34,665 nucleotides of DNA from Planctomycetia bacterium (lineage in GTDB: Bacteria; Planctomycetota; Phycisphaerae; Phycisphaerales; SM1A02). Position numbers and translations under genes: made by a program. The stretch covers positions 1 through 34,665 of the forward strand of contig SYGP01000026.1 in assembly GCA_005799495.1 (NCBI GenBank), given 5' to 3'. Below, in pieces: positions 34,601 to 34,665 of the stretch; the stretch's first letter is position 1; each line of letters begins with the position of its first letter. Under the pieces are notes generated by a model. That model saw only the letters and a list, made by a program, of their open reading frames with translations. It made no database searches and was not told the DNA's origin.

Positions 34601-34665
34601 GCCGCCGTCAATTGCAGACTCTCATCCAAGTTTTTATCCACACTTTCTGCAGCCTCAGTATAACA
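34550..34665. other. Foreign-looking end segment after the UXS break
   Basis: The last 116 bases do not continue the UXS gene and become A/T-rich toward the edge. The minus strand has an open frame entering from the right edge and reading in part [20 protein letters not shown], ending at a TAG near 34532. I do not recognise the protein. It is either a misjoined contig end or the border of inserted DNA. Confidence 0.5.

Overview
The window is about 34.7 kb of GC-rich, gene-dense bacterial chromosome. It has no rRNA, tRNA, CRISPR array or insertion sequence that I could find. The gene content is housekeeping (DNA replication and repair, dNTP supply, phosphate uptake, wall recycling). A DUF1501/DUF1800 pair with a Tat-type signal, a cysteine-free FmdB-like protein and a DUF4442-like protein point to Planctomycetota, probably Phycisphaerae. 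That placement is inference from gene families, not a database result. No gap between genes exceeds 300 bases.

Layout. (1) 1-1285, minus: dcd, then the N-terminal part of a class II (B12-dependent) ribonucleotide reductase, a dNTP-supply operon with NrdR-like operators in its promoter. (2) 1553-3868, plus: PcrA/UvrD helicase. (3) 3878-9518, minus: prolyl oligopeptidase, serA, map and hutI. (4) 9544-10509, plus: SixA-like phosphatase and a STAS protein. (5) 10522-11550, minus: ChaN-like lipoprotein, divergent from (6) a DinG-type Fe-S helicase, plus, to 13730. (7) 13742-18764, minus: a tight five-gene operon (TIM-barrel isomerase, FmdB-like, membrane protein, DUF1800, DUF1501). (8) 18816-21499, plus: DUF4442-like and ligA. 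(9) 21554-24089, minus: KARI-like reductoisomerase, uppP and a small membrane-anchored protein. (10) 24210-25457, plus: PilZ protein and RNase III, whose 3' end overlaps aroK. (11) 25373-34067, minus: anmK-phoB-phoR-pstS-pstC-pstA-pstB-phoU, followed by rpmH (44 codons) and aroK. (12) 34103-end, plus: UDP-glucuronate decarboxylase, whose sequence breaks off at its YxxxK active site about 115 bases before the window end.

How the genes work together. dcd and nrdJ feed dNTP synthesis. pcrA, dinG and ligA act in DNA repair and replication. The pho/pst block is a complete sensor-regulator-transporter system for phosphate, preceded by a wall-recycling kinase. uppP recycles the undecaprenyl carrier for wall synthesis.

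The most notable cross-cutting signal is regulatory. Most operon-first genes lack a Shine-Dalgarno sequence but have a TANNNT (-10-like) hexamer 6-10 bases before the start codon. This suggests that leaderless transcription is common in this genome. Two divergent gene pairs share a palindrome that supplies the hexamer on both strands. Other points are tandem NrdR-like boxes before dcd, a hairpin that would hide the pstS ribosome binding site, and catalytic-site substitutions in HutI, RNase III and the KARI-like protein.
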